A DNA stretch of 18,274 nt from an uncultured Bacteroidota bacterium (lineage in GTDB: Bacteria > Bacteroidota > Bacteroidia > Chitinophagales > Chitinophagaceae): assembly GCA_903913355.1 (NCBI GenBank), contig CAIWKU010000238.1, positions 1-18,274 of the forward strand. The letters run 5' to 3'. The position numbers and the translations under genes are program-made. The notes beneath the pieces were generated by a model. That model worked only from the letters and a program-made list of their open reading frames with translations, made no database searches and had not been told where the DNA came from. Positions 1-6,587 of the stretch are shown in pieces; the first letter of the stretch is position 1; each line of letters starts with the position of its first letter.

Positions 1-194
1 ATTTCGCGCCAAATCTGGTTTGGTCATCGTATCCCTGCATGGTTCAAGGGTTCTGAGACCAAAGTACAAATCGACTCTCCTGGCGAAGGGTGGGAGCAGG
101 ATTCTGACGTGCTCGACACGTGGTTCTCTTCGGGACTTTGGACACTGCCGATTTGCGCAACTACCACCCGACCGCCGTACTCGAAACAGGCTAC
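1..194 (+). pseudogene. valS: Valyl-tRNA synthetase fragment, broken by an internal deletion and truncated at both ends
   Basis: Reading frame 1 from base 1 gives ISRQIWFGHRIPAWF, then QDSDVLDTWFSSGLWT up to base 144. This is the class I synthetase core of ValS, including the conserved DTWFSSGLW segment. The match resumes in frame 3 at about base 147 with ADLRNYHPTAVLETGY, which in ValS follows roughly ten residues later (the FSTLGWP region). So about 28 bases (a 3n+1 length, exact size unknown) are missing at about 145. The match ends at about 194, where sequence belonging to the oppositely oriented neighbour begins. By my count GC is about 54% here against about 35% in the adjacent lines sampled, so the piece probably comes from another genome. 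It cannot encode a working enzyme. The family call is confident from the motifs; the origin (chimeric assembly or true insertion) is not resolved. Confidence 0.82.
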
Positions 195-1010
195 TGTTTG
201 GGGCGATGCATCCCAGTATCCAGGGTATTGCAATAATTTATCAGGATAATATGGCGGATCATACATCATAGTAGTACTATCAGCTGGGTTAATTACAGAT
301 TGGTAACCATTTTCCACACTCGCAGAGGTATTGAAATCGCCCATATTGATTAGATTAGGGAACCCCAAAAATTTATACCTTAATGTTGTCATTTCAAGTG
401 TTACTTGTTGGTCGCGAATAGTGCTGGGAGAGCCGGATTGTGTATGATTTACCAATACATATAAGAAAGTGGTATCATGCGTTATTGCCAGATTGGTATC
501 ATTATAATAAAGTTGATACATATTAAAATCTGTAACATTACTAACTATTGTTTCTGTTTTTAAGTAGGTAAACTTCCTTTTATTATAGAAAAGAAGTTGC
601 ATATTTTTTGCACCTGTTTTATTGGAGGGCGTTGCATAGGCATATTGATCAGGTAAAGATGTGTTCAATACATTATTTACAATTTCATCGGCCAGGTTAC
701 CATTACTGCCCGGGGTAGCTAAAAATGTATACACTTTTTCGCAACTTAACAGATCAGGTTTTGCAAAACCAATAATCGTTCTAAAATAGTTATCCAGGGA
801 AGAAGGGGTACCCTGACAATAATCTCCATAATATAAAACGTTATAGGCCATAACCGTTATTGTATCCGATTTAATAATCGTATTTGGCTTGGCACTGGTA
901 TCTATAAAATTTGACACAATTGAGCTGCTGCTTTGGGTTCCTTTTGAGCAGGAAAAGTTGAAACATAATAAAAGTAAAAAAAAGATGATTTTAAATGAAC
1001 TCAAACTCAT
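24..1010 (-). CDS. Endonuclease/exonuclease/phosphatase-family lipoprotein, C-terminus replaced by foreign sequence
   Basis: The frame opens with a hydrophobic signal and a lipoprotein-type cysteine at residue 21 (NFSC, a loose lipobox), so it is probably exported and lipid-anchored. Residues 50-270 follow the EEP (DNase I-like) fold: TVMAYNVLYYGD with Asn57, the strand carrying Glu91 (LLSCEK), VLVNHTQSG with His189, and GDFNT at 224-228. These are metal and phosphate-handling positions of the family. The natural protein should continue past YWDASP (266-270) to a terminal SDH motif. Instead, from about residue 272 the frame is antisense to the valS fragment, so the last 56 or so residues are artificial and the catalytic SDH histidine is absent. 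The true gene body is about 195-1010. Substrate is unknown; such secreted Bacteroidota proteins may be nucleases or phosphodiesterases. Confidence 0.7.
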   Translation of the reverse strand: MSLSSFKIIFFLLLLCFNFSCSKGTQSSSSIVSNFIDTSAKPNTIIKSDTITVMAYNVLYYGDYCQGTPSSLDNYFRTIIGFAKPDLLSCEKVYTFLATPGSNGNLADEIVNNVLNTSLPDQYAYATPSNKTGAKNMQLLFYNKRKFTYLKTETIVSNVTDFNMYQLYYNDTNLAITHDTTFLYVLVNHTQSGSPSTIRDQQVTLEMTTLRYKFLGFPNLINMGDFNTSASVENGYQSVINPADSTTMMYDPPYYPDKLLQYPGYWDASPQTVACFEYGGRVVVAQIGSVQSPEENHVSSTSESCSHPSPGESICTLVSEPLNHAGIR

Positions 1011-1336
1011 TTGAGGGCTGGTTCTCTAGTGCGTTATAAAATATCGATTAATATATAGGCCTTGTTGAAAATTTATCAGATGCAATTTCCTATCCTTAAT
1101 AGAATAATATAGACATGAGTAAAAATATCAGAACATATTATCGATTAGGGCAACAAAATATAAAAGAAAGAAAAATAAACTATCAAATTGTTAAATAATA
1201 AAGAAATAACCATTTAATAATAGACAACATAATTATATCGCATATATTATCAGGCTTGGCACTAGAAAATTTTATGAATCGAATAAAAGATAATTATTAA
1301 AAACTACTCCCTAATCTTGGGATACTCAACAATATA
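1011..1336. other. AT-rich intergenic stretch
   Basis: These 326 bases separate two minus-strand genes. They are very AT-rich and contain no open frame of note, no tRNA-like structure and no perfect TAnnTTTG box on the minus strand. The only terminator-like element for the upstream transporter is a weak TCCC/GGGA stem at about 1308-1323 followed on the minus strand by a short T run. The promoter of the EEP lipoprotein gene presumably lies here. Confidence 0.5.
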
Positions 1337-2575
1337 TTATTCAATTCGAATTGTAGCATCAATCTTTAGCCAGATAAATGCCCCAGCCAGCACAATAATC
1401 CCTATCAATAATAAAGGCAAATAATATCCAAAAGAAGATGCCAGGTACCCAAACAATACTGTGCTCAGGTAAGCCCCGGTTAATCCTGCTGTGTTCATGG
1501 AACCGGAAACCGTTCCACTTTTTGTGCCACCTAAATCCATAGCCACCGCCCATGCCACAGGGGCTGTTACATCCATACAAGCCATTCCAGCACCCAGGGC
1601 TATTATGGCTATTGTATTATCCGAGACCAGAGAAGCACCGATAATGCATAATCCCGAGATAAATAACCCGGTCATCGGAACCAATCTTCTACCCCATTTT
1701 TTCCCATAACGCAAACAGGCTTTATCACTTAGCCAACCACCCGTAAAACAACCCACAGCAGCTAAAAGATATGGGAGTGATGAAGCCCATAATAACTGGC
1801 TCTTCGGTATCAGTCTTCCTTTCTCTAGATACGTATGAAACCAGCTTTGAAAAAAATACGCGCCGATGGCATAACAGAAATACATGCCCATCAAAAACCA
1901 GATATTTTTTGAACGCAATACCTGTTTAAAGGAAGGGTTTATCTCCGTATTCGTTTTAGTATGTTCCTGATTTGTTTCAATATAATTCAGTTCTTCAGCT
2001 GTAATGGTTTTGCTATCAGCCGGTTTTTCGGTATGCCAGAAAATCCAGAAAATAGCCCATGCAATACCCAATGCCCCTAACAGGTAAAAAGAGGTTTGCC
2101 AATGATAATTTTGTTGAATGGGTAATACCAGAAAAGGAGTTAGCGCCGCCCCAAGTCGTGAAGCTCCCCATATTACCGCCTGCGCCCTGGCTCTTTCAAT
2201 AGCAGGAAACCATTTACGTAAAACAATAGATGTATTTGGATAAGCTCCCGCTTCTCCCATACCAAATAAAATTCTGATAACGAGTAGCATTACGAATCCT
2301 GTTGCCAGCCCAGTTAATACCGTGAACAAAGACCACCAGAGTACTACCCTAGTTAATACTTTCTTGCCACCAATCCGATCACCTAACCAGCCAGTAGGTA
2401 TTTCAAATACACCATACGTAAAAGTAAACATACCCAGTATCCATCCCCATTGCACGGCATTTATATGAAGATCATCCATGATGGCACCACCCGCAGAGGA
2501 TAAAGCAATCCTGTCGAGAAAAGTGATCATCGATAAAATAGAGAGCACACATAAAACCTGGTATCGTTTTGGCAT
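1337..2575 (-). CDS. MFS transporter, ACS (anion:cation symporter) type
   Basis: This is a 412-residue, roughly 12-helix inner-membrane transporter. The N-terminus MPKRYQVL runs into helix 1, which carries DRIALSSA. The loop between helices 2 and 3 has the MFS signature GWLGDRIGGKKVLT, followed by WWSLFTVLTG and by RILFGMGEAGAYPN, typical of the hexuronate/aldonate/glucarate (ExuT, GudP-like) ACS family. A central hydrophilic loop (about 180-215) divides the two halves. I chose the ATG at 2573-2575 because the frame upstream begins only with TTG and adds seven residues before the normal start of helix 1. The gene is downstream of the OsmC-like gene with a 107-base gap that holds a palindrome. 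A carboxylated sugar is the likely substrate class, but specificity cannot be read from the sequence. It is a second transporter, outside the main sugar operons. Confidence 0.85.
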   Translation of the reverse strand: MPKRYQVLCVLSILSMITFLDRIALSSAGGAIMDDLHINAVQWGWILGMFTFTYGVFEIPTGWLGDRIGGKKVLTRVVLWWSLFTVLTGLATGFVMLLVIRILFGMGEAGAYPNTSIVLRKWFPAIERARAQAVIWGASRLGAALTPFLVLPIQQNYHWQTSFYLLGALGIAWAIFWIFWHTEKPADSKTITAEELNYIETNQEHTKTNTEINPSFKQVLRSKNIWFLMGMYFCYAIGAYFFQSWFHTYLEKGRLIPKSQLLWASSLPYLLAAVGCFTGGWLSDKACLRYGKKWGRRLVPMTGLFISGLCIIGASLVSDNTIAIIALGAGMACMDVTAPVAWAVAMDLGGTKSGTVSGSMNTAGLTGAYLSTVLFGYLASSFGYYLPLLLIGIIVLAGAFIWLKIDATIRIE

Positions 2576-2649
2576 AATTAACTCTAAAATAACCAAACGA
2601 CTCGAAACTTGCTTTGCATTACCTTCTTTGTTCCGTTTCTCTTGAGAAT

Positions 2650-2667
2650 TTTTTATCTAGATAAGAA
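2650..2667. promoter_or_regulatory. Palindrome upstream of the ACS transporter gene
   Basis: TTATCTAGATAA at 2653-2664 is a perfect 12-base palindrome. It extends to 18 bases with one G-T pair. It sits about 75 bases before the transporter ATG, in the gap after the OsmC-like gene, a position suitable for an operator. No regulator gene is nearby, so the role is inferred only from symmetry and position. Confidence 0.3.
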
Positions 2668-2682
2668 TATCCTCTTTACAAT

Positions 2683-3339
2683 TTAATCAGCTTCCTCCTT
2701 CTCCTGATTATAATGAAACAGCAACGCTCCTGATGGACATTTATCCACCTGTTCCTTTATTCGTTCTGCCGATGCACCATCTATATTGATCCATTTTTTC
2801 TGTCGGGGATCAAATACCTGTAATAACTGCGTCCAGCAGCGTGTACTGTGTTGACAGAGTTCGGGCTTCCAGTCAACCGTGATGTTTTCATTACTGTAAT
2901 GAATGGTTTTGGCTTCTGGGTTGTCTTTCCAAACAAAGGTTCTCACTTTTATATTGCCCTCTAGAATTTTAGATACGGGGCACTGACTGGCGATTTCATG
3001 TAGTTTTACTTTCTGCTCATCTGTTATGTTACTTAGAAACTGCAGATCACGGTCTATGATAGTGATCGTTTCACCGTCTTTGATTTCCTGGTAAAGATTC
3101 GTATTAACCGCAATTCTGTCGATATCCCATCCTTTTCGATCAATATACATTCGCAGGGTAATCAGCGTACAGGAAGTAAGTGAGGACAACAATAAAGTGA
3201 AGGGGTCAGGGCCTTCATCTTTTCCTCCATTCGTTTCCGGCTCGTCGGCTATAAAACTGCCATTTCGCCATTCTATCCGGCATTGGTATTTAGTATTGGC
3301 TATTGAGCCATGAATCGGGTTTTCAAATTTGTATTTCAT
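2683..3339 (-). CDS. OsmC-family protein fused to a C-terminal divergent [4Fe-4S] mono-cluster (Fer4_19-like) domain
   Basis: This is a 218-residue cytosolic protein with no signal peptide. Residues 1-140 are OsmC-like: DPFTLLLSSLTSC gives Cys57 at the start of the central helix, and SQCPVSKIL gives Cys120. These are the paired peroxidatic/resolving cysteines of OsmC/Ohr peroxidases. Residues 145-212 match the small ferredoxin-like domain: ELCQHSTRCW (Cys162, Cys168), FDPRQKKWINIDGA, and CPSGAL (Cys201). The Fer4_19 family is called a divergent 4Fe-4S mono-cluster domain; I can see three clustered cysteines here, so the ligand set is incomplete or includes another residue. OsmC proteins reduce organic hydroperoxides or react with sulfur species; an attached iron-sulfur domain suggests electron supply or redox sensing. 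The gene is divergent from the exported oxidoreductase at 3456 and upstream of the ACS transporter. Function beyond family level is unknown. Confidence 0.85.
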   Translation of the reverse strand: MKYKFENPIHGSIANTKYQCRIEWRNGSFIADEPETNGGKDEGPDPFTLLLSSLTSCTLITLRMYIDRKGWDIDRIAVNTNLYQEIKDGETITIIDRDLQFLSNITDEQKVKLHEIASQCPVSKILEGNIKVRTFVWKDNPEAKTIHYSNENITVDWKPELCQHSTRCWTQLLQVFDPRQKKWINIDGASAERIKEQVDKCPSGALLFHYNQEKEEAD

Positions 3340-3455
3340 ATACTTAGGATTCAGGTTGAAATTAGTAAAAAAGCTTCTTTCATAAAACCTAACAACAATT
3401 CAAAATATTTAAATAAATTCATACCCCTAATCAAACCCCCTTCTAACCATTTGCT
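3340..3455. promoter_or_regulatory. Divergent promoter region
   Basis: These 116 AT-rich bases lie between the start codons of the OsmC-like gene (leftward) and the exported Gfo/Idh/MocA gene (rightward), so they must hold promoters for both unless one is read from farther away. I find no perfect TAnnTTTG box on either strand and no convincing Shine-Dalgarno sequence before either ATG. Confidence 0.4.
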
Positions 3456-4916
3456 ATGAAAAAAAAATCAGCTCCTGTTTCTGAACCTTCACGCCGTTCA
3501 TTTATCCGCAATGCTGCTTTGGCAGCAGCCGGGTTTTACATTGTGCCACGCCATGTATTAGGTCGTGGATTTACTGCCCCAAGTGATAAACTCACAGTTG
3601 CCGGTGTAGGTGCCGGAGGTAAAGGAGAAAGCGATCTCTGGAATTTTTTCCAGAGCGGCAAAGCCGATATTGCTTTTCTCTGTGATGTAGATAGCCGCCA
3701 GAGTGCCAAAAGTCGTGAACGCTACCCTAAAGCAAAAGTATATACCGACTATCGCGAAATGCTGGATAAAGAACACAAACATTTCGATGCCTGTTCCGTG
3801 TCTACACCCGATCATATGCATGCTGTTATAGGTATGGCCGCTATGCAATTGAATAAGCATGTATATATTCAAAAACCGTTGACACATGATATTTATGAAG
3901 CCCGTATGCTTACCAAAGCAGCACACGATTATAAAGTAGTCACCCAAATGGGTAACCAGGGCGCTTCGGGAGACGGGGTACGTCAGTTACAGGATTGGTA
4001 TAATGCCGGTATCATAGGCGATGTGCATACTATCTATTGTTATACCGATCGTCCTGTTTGGCCACAAGGCATTCCCTGGAGCACCAATAAACCACCCGTT
4101 CCTGCCGAACTTGATTGGAATTTATGGTTGGGTACCGCTCCTTATCGGGACTATGTTGAAAAACTAATTCCGTTTAACTGGCGTGGCTGGTGGGATTATG
4201 GTACCGGTGCTTTGGGTGATATGGCTTGTCATATTATGGCTCCTGCATTTGCCGTATTAGGATTGGGTTACCCTGTTTCTGCGGAGTGCAGTGTAGCTAC
4301 ACCGTATGTTGAAAACTGGACACGTGGTGTATATCCCGATTCAGGACCGATTTCTTCCTCTATCACCCTTACTTTTAAAGGTACCAATGGAAAGCCCGAT
4401 GTTAAGGTGCATTGGATGGATGGGGGTATTCAACCCGATCGTCCTGAAGAACTGGGACCTAACGAAATTATGGGCGATGGCGGTAATGGCACTATCTTTT
4501 TGGGTACGAAAGGAAAAATGATCTGTGGTACCTATGGTATGTTGCCCAATCTATTACCTACCTCCCGAAGCAAAGAAACCATTGTACCACAATCCGTAGC
4601 ACGCGTGCCTAAAGGGGATAATGGCCACTATGCAGCCTGGGTAGAAGCCGCTATTGCCGGATATGGAAGCGACAAAGCCAATAACCTAAGCTCAAGATTT
4701 GATATCGCCGGTCCTTTAACTGAAAGTGTATTAATGGGTAACCTGGCTATTCGCAGTTATAATATTACCAAGAAGAATGATAAAGGACAAAACACTTATC
4801 CCGGCCGTAATATCAAACTCTTATGGGATGGCCCCAATATGAAGATCACGAATTTTGATGACGCAAATCAATTTGTGAAACGTACCTATAGAGAAGGTTG
4901 GAGTTTGGGCGTATAG
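3456..4916 (+). CDS. Tat-exported Gfo/Idh/MocA-family oxidoreductase
   Basis: This 486-residue protein starts with a twin-arginine signal: RRSFIRN at 13-19 followed by AALAAAGFYIV. It should be folded with cofactor and exported to the periplasm. The Rossmann domain begins at 46 (LTVAGVGAGGKG), and the family EKP motif appears as QKP at 139-141 (HVYIQKPL). The C-terminal domain carries WRGWWDYGTGALGDMACHIM, with Asp255 and His259 as likely substrate-handling residues (H259 in the usual catalytic position). Exported members of this family are common in Bacteroidota and Planctomycetota; some keep NAD(P) tightly bound and act by cycling it. Here it converges with the operon encoding the GMC dehydrogenase and shares its terminator. 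I infer it oxidises, reduces or epimerises a glycoside at a hydroxyl carbon. The E-to-Q change in the EKP motif is a common variant in this subgroup but may alter cofactor handling. Confidence 0.88.
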   Translation: MKKKSAPVSEPSRRSFIRNAALAAAGFYIVPRHVLGRGFTAPSDKLTVAGVGAGGKGESDLWNFFQSGKADIAFLCDVDSRQSAKSRERYPKAKVYTDYREMLDKEHKHFDACSVSTPDHMHAVIGMAAMQLNKHVYIQKPLTHDIYEARMLTKAAHDYKVVTQMGNQGASGDGVRQLQDWYNAGIIGDVHTIYCYTDRPVWPQGIPWSTNKPPVPAELDWNLWLGTAPYRDYVEKLIPFNWRGWWDYGTGALGDMACHIMAPAFAVLGLGYPVSAECSVATPYVENWTRGVYPDSGPISSSITLTFKGTNGKPDVKVHWMDGGIQPDRPEELGPNEIMGDGGNGTIFLGTKGKMICGTYGMLPNLLPTSRSKETIVPQSVARVPKGDNGHYAAWVEAAIAGYGSDKANNLSSRFDIAGPLTESVLMGNLAIRSYNITKKNDKGQNTYPGRNIKLLWDGPNMKITNFDDANQFVKRTYREGWSLGV

Positions 4917-4951
4917 AATTGAGAAGATTGAATGGTTCTCTTATTTCCAAT

Positions 4952-4988
4952 AAAAAAGCGGCTCAGGATAATGCTGAGTCGCTTTTTT
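4952..4988. terminator. Bidirectional intrinsic terminator
   Basis: A 9-bp stem GCGGCTCAG / CTGAGTCGC (one G-T pair) with loop GATAATG is flanked by six A on the left and six T on the right. It sits between two convergent genes ending at 4916 (+) and 5005 (-), so it can stop transcription from both sides. Confidence 0.88.
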
Positions 4989-5004
4989 ATTTTGGCTAAA
5001 TTTT

Positions 5005-5874
5005 CTAATAAGAAAATGAACCCATATACTTTGCATCCGCTTCAGCGCTTTCTAATGGATTGGTTCCCGTAAATGCTTCCTGCTCTACGATATAATATTT
5101 TAATCCATCTGCTGTTCCTGCTTTCAGAATAGAAGCGAAATCAATCGTGCCTTTTCCTATCTGAACAGATTCATGTCCTGTGGCCGTTTTAGCCAGGTCT
5201 TTCACGTGACAAAGCTTAAACCTTCCAGGATGTTTCTTAAACCAGGCTTTTGGATCTTCGCCCGCAGCAATTACCCAATAAATATCCATTTCAAAATCAA
5301 CCAGATTCTTATCCGTGCCATTCATCATCACTTCCTGTGGAACCTGTCCATCGATGGGTTTGAAAGAATAATCATGGTTATGGTAAGCAAATCGTATTCC
5401 GTTCTTCCGGCATATTTCACCAGATGCATTAAACTCGTCTGCAAACTTTTTAAAATCATCAATTGATTTCTGCGGACCCTTATAAGGACAAATCAAATAT
5501 TTCATCCCAATCTCTGCCGCTTCAGCTGCTTTCCTTTCAAAGTCAACCGTATTATTACAATGCGATGAAATAATCTTAGTGCCCAGATCATCAAGGTATT
5601 TTTTAAACTCGGTATTTTTTAATCCCCAGAACATACCATTCTTTCCTTCAAAACTTTCAATCTGTTTATAGCCAAACGAAGCCACTTTTTTCAATACTTC
5701 TTTCGGATTTGCTGTCAAATCCTCCTTCACGGTCCATAGTTGCAAACCATACGCAGGCAGTTTCTTGAAATTTAAAAACTCTTCAACAAGTGAAGACTTG
5801 CCTGCAAATGGAATCGTTAACCCTAAAGCTGCATAAGCCCCGCCACGTAAAAATGCTCTTCTGTTCGTTGACAT
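5005..5874 (-). CDS. Tat-exported sugar phosphate isomerase/epimerase-like TIM-barrel protein
   Basis: This 289-residue protein has a Tat-type signal (NRRAFLRGG at 4-12, then a hydrophobic stretch to about 25), so it is probably periplasmic. From residue 40 (LPAYGLQLWTVKEDL) it follows the xylose-isomerase-like/AP-endonuclease-2 barrel: GYKQIESFEG, ISSHCN (about 103-107), IRFAYHNHDYSF (160-171), DFEMDIYW (Asp197), KLCHVKDL (His223) and YIVEQE (Glu264 or Glu266). These place metal-binding acidic and histidine residues at the ends of the later strands. It is the last gene of the leftward operon, 70 bases after the gluconate-dehydrogenase subunit 3-like gene. By context it may isomerise, epimerise or deglycosylate a keto-sugar made by the dehydrogenase. 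True sugar phosphates are unlikely substrates outside the cytoplasm. Confidence 0.85.
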   Translation of the reverse strand: MSTNRRAFLRGGAYAALGLTIPFAGKSSLVEEFLNFKKLPAYGLQLWTVKEDLTANPKEVLKKVASFGYKQIESFEGKNGMFWGLKNTEFKKYLDDLGTKIISSHCNNTVDFERKAAEAAEIGMKYLICPYKGPQKSIDDFKKFADEFNASGEICRKNGIRFAYHNHDYSFKPIDGQVPQEVMMNGTDKNLVDFEMDIYWVIAAGEDPKAWFKKHPGRFKLCHVKDLAKTATGHESVQIGKGTIDFASILKAGTADGLKYYIVEQEAFTGTNPLESAEADAKYMGSFSY

Positions 5875-5944
5875 ATCTGTTCTTTTATGACTTGATTAAT
5901 CAAAGTGTATTCTTGTTCTGTTCCTATTAATAATTATTACTTAC

Positions 5945-6508
5945 CTAAGTAGCCCATGCTTTATCTCCCTTCTTATACGGAATACATCCTTCATACTTAC
6001 CTGGAACAGCCACATAACGTAATGCTTTGGTAGCACCAATTTCTGAAGTGAAATAGCCCCAAAGGGTCAACTCTTTCATCATACGGAAATAGTGATTGGG
6101 ATCTTCCTTCTTTTTCGATTTCTGGTATTCTTTGGCTTCTTTATCCAGGTCAACCAATAAATCATGCCGCTGTTCAGGTGTACTATCCATAAAGGATTTA
6201 CCGGATTTCTTTTTGCTGGCCTCATCCAGTTTGCTCATGCCATCCATAAAAATGGTCTGGTCTTTTGCTTCATAACAGTCTTTTACAATAGCTGTCATAA
6301 ACTCACCTACTTTGGCTTCTTTGGCGCCTGGCGTAGAAGTAGTCGGTAATATGGTTTCTGCTATTTCATTTAAATAGGAAACATCGCTTGGAGAAAAACT
6401 TATTTCTCCCGCAGCTTTGTTCTTACAACCCGATAAAAAAGCTTCGGCCCCGATTATGGTTCCGCCCAGCAGTAAAGCAACACTGGATATGGCTTCTCTT
6501 CTATTCAT
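5945..6508 (-). CDS. Gluconate 2-dehydrogenase subunit 3-family protein (small subunit of the GMC dehydrogenase)
   Basis: This 187-residue protein begins MNRREAISSVALLLGG, a twin-arginine-like signal. LSGC (25-28) could be either a lipobox or the end of the hydrophobic core. The mature part contains the family pattern: LNEIAETILPTTSTPGAKEAKVGEFM (about 45-70), a charged helical middle, and FRMMKELTLWGYFTSEIGATKALRY then GKYEGC near the C-terminus. In characterised FAD-dependent glucose and gluconate dehydrogenases the small subunit carries the Tat signal and takes the signal-less flavoprotein across the membrane with it. The same arrangement fits here, since the GMC gene just upstream (79-base gap) lacks a signal. 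It has no redox motif of its own. Family assignment is firm; the partner is inferred from adjacency. Confidence 0.88.
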   Translation of the reverse strand: MNRREAISSVALLLGGTIIGAEAFLSGCKNKAAGEISFSPSDVSYLNEIAETILPTTSTPGAKEAKVGEFMTAIVKDCYEAKDQTIFMDGMSKLDEASKKKSGKSFMDSTPEQRHDLLVDLDKEAKEYQKSKKKEDPNHYFRMMKELTLWGYFTSEIGATKALRYVAVPGKYEGCIPYKKGDKAWAT

Positions 6509-6561
6509 ATTTTCAGTTTATGATTTGTGATAGATATTGATTCCTGTAAAAGACTTTTTGC

Positions 6562-6585
6562 TTTTTGAATTTTGAGTTTTGAATT
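6562..6585. repeat. Short degenerate TTTTGAATT repeat tract
   Basis: The gap between the GMC gene and the subunit 3-like gene contains three offset copies of TTTTGAA/TTTTGAG (TTTTTGAATTTTGAGTTTTG and the following AATT). It resembles the GAATTTTGAATGAC units at 11941, so it may belong to the same family of simple intergenic repeats. It has no evident coding or terminator role. Confidence 0.45.
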
Positions 6586-6587
6586 AT

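Noticed and set aside
20..271. Open + strand frame of 83 codons at the left edge
   Set aside because: The ValS motifs read in frame 1 and then frame 3, not in this frame, and it runs across the junction; it is an accidental frame.
2576..2596. Upstream extension of the ACS transporter start
   Set aside because: It begins with TTG and adds seven residues; the ATG at 2575 gives the standard N-terminus.
3558..3947. 129-codon minus-strand frame inside the exported oxidoreductase gene
   Set aside because: It is fully antisense to a gene with clear family motifs and shows no recognisable domain.
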